31,336 nt of DNA from Thermoplasmata archaeon (GTDB lineage Archaea > Thermoplasmatota > Thermoplasmata > Thermoplasmatales > Thermoplasmataceae): positions 1 to 31,336 of the forward strand of contig JAKAAI010000014.1 of NCBI GenBank assembly GCA_021797055.1, written 5' to 3'. The first letter of the stretch is position 1. Every line of letters starts with the position of its first letter. Both the position numbers and the translations under genes were made by a program. Under the pieces are notes generated by a model. It was given only the letters and a program-made list of their open reading frames with translations, ran no database searches and was not told the DNA's origin. Shown here piece by piece: positions 31,318 through 31,336 of this stretch.

Positions 31318-31336
31318 ATGTCATCTCGGAGAATAA
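31318..31336 (+). CDS. Possible start of a truncated plus-strand gene
   Basis: An ATG at 31318 opens MSSRRI up to the window edge. A TATA-like TATATTTA at 31290-31297 is centred about 25 nt upstream, the spacing of the leaderless genes elsewhere in this window. Only six codons are visible, so this is weak and the product cannot be judged. Confidence 0.25.

Noticed and set aside
1..31336. CRISPR array, tRNA, rRNA or insertion sequence
   Set aside because: I found no regularly spaced repeats, no cloverleaf-like sequence with a T-loop GTTCRANNC core, and no transposase or integrase motif. A covariance-model search would be needed to exclude small RNAs.

Overview
The window looks like part of the chromosome of an acidophilic, wall-less euryarchaeon of the Thermoplasmatales type. 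The support is direct but not decisive: archaeal ribosomal proteins eS19, eL39 and eL31 with aIF6 and a PDCD5-like protein; a tricorn-interacting-factor-type M1 aminopeptidase; many genes whose ATG (or GTG) lies about 23-27 nt after a TATA box, so leaderless transcription is likely; and GGTGA-type ribosome sites inside operons. Base composition is moderately AT-rich. I see no tRNA, rRNA, CRISPR array, transposase or phage gene.

Layout. (1) 60-1987, plus strand: core translation operon eS19 - PDCD5-like - eL39 - eL31 - aIF6, tightly packed. (2) 1992-3008 minus and 3061-5445 plus: Sua5 (t6A tRNA modification) and the M1 aminopeptidase, divergent from a 52-bp spacer that holds one palindromic TATA-like box at its midpoint. 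(3) 5446-10418, minus strand: operon of an SHMT-family PLP enzyme, a four-CBS protein with a C-terminal domain that looks like a ribosome-hibernation (HPF) fold, TldD and TldE. (4) 10479-12618, minus strand: ABC-2 type exporter (ATPase and permease) with an SRPBCC protein.

(5) 12831-26266 is an accessory metabolic region. On the minus strand it holds a three-subunit molybdenum hydroxylase (FAD, 2Fe-2S and Mo subunits), an MFS transporter, a heme-oxygenase-fold protein with an apparent diiron ligand set plus a short-chain dehydrogenase, an APC permease and a cyclase-family metal hydrolase. On the plus strand it holds a second short-chain dehydrogenase, an M20 metallohydrolase homologue with altered metal ligands, and a second APC permease that is a clear paralogue of the first. 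The two permeases lie towards opposite ends. The divergent spacer at 22324-22580 carries a 13+13 nt dyad that could be an operator. Taken together this reads as uptake, oxidation and hydrolysis of an unidentified nitrogenous or carboxylic compound. The substrate cannot be named from sequence.

(6) 26477-31036, minus strand: class I/II aminotransferase, enoyl-CoA hydratase-family protein, a berberine-bridge-type FAD oxidase, and a heavily sequon-bearing membrane-anchored surface protein built from two tandem copies of a pilin-like beta domain. The last 300 bases have no clear complete gene, though a plus-strand gene may begin at 31318.

Several genes start at TTG or GTG, or have spurious upstream extensions. 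Start choices here rest on Shine-Dalgarno sites, TATA spacing and family N-termini.
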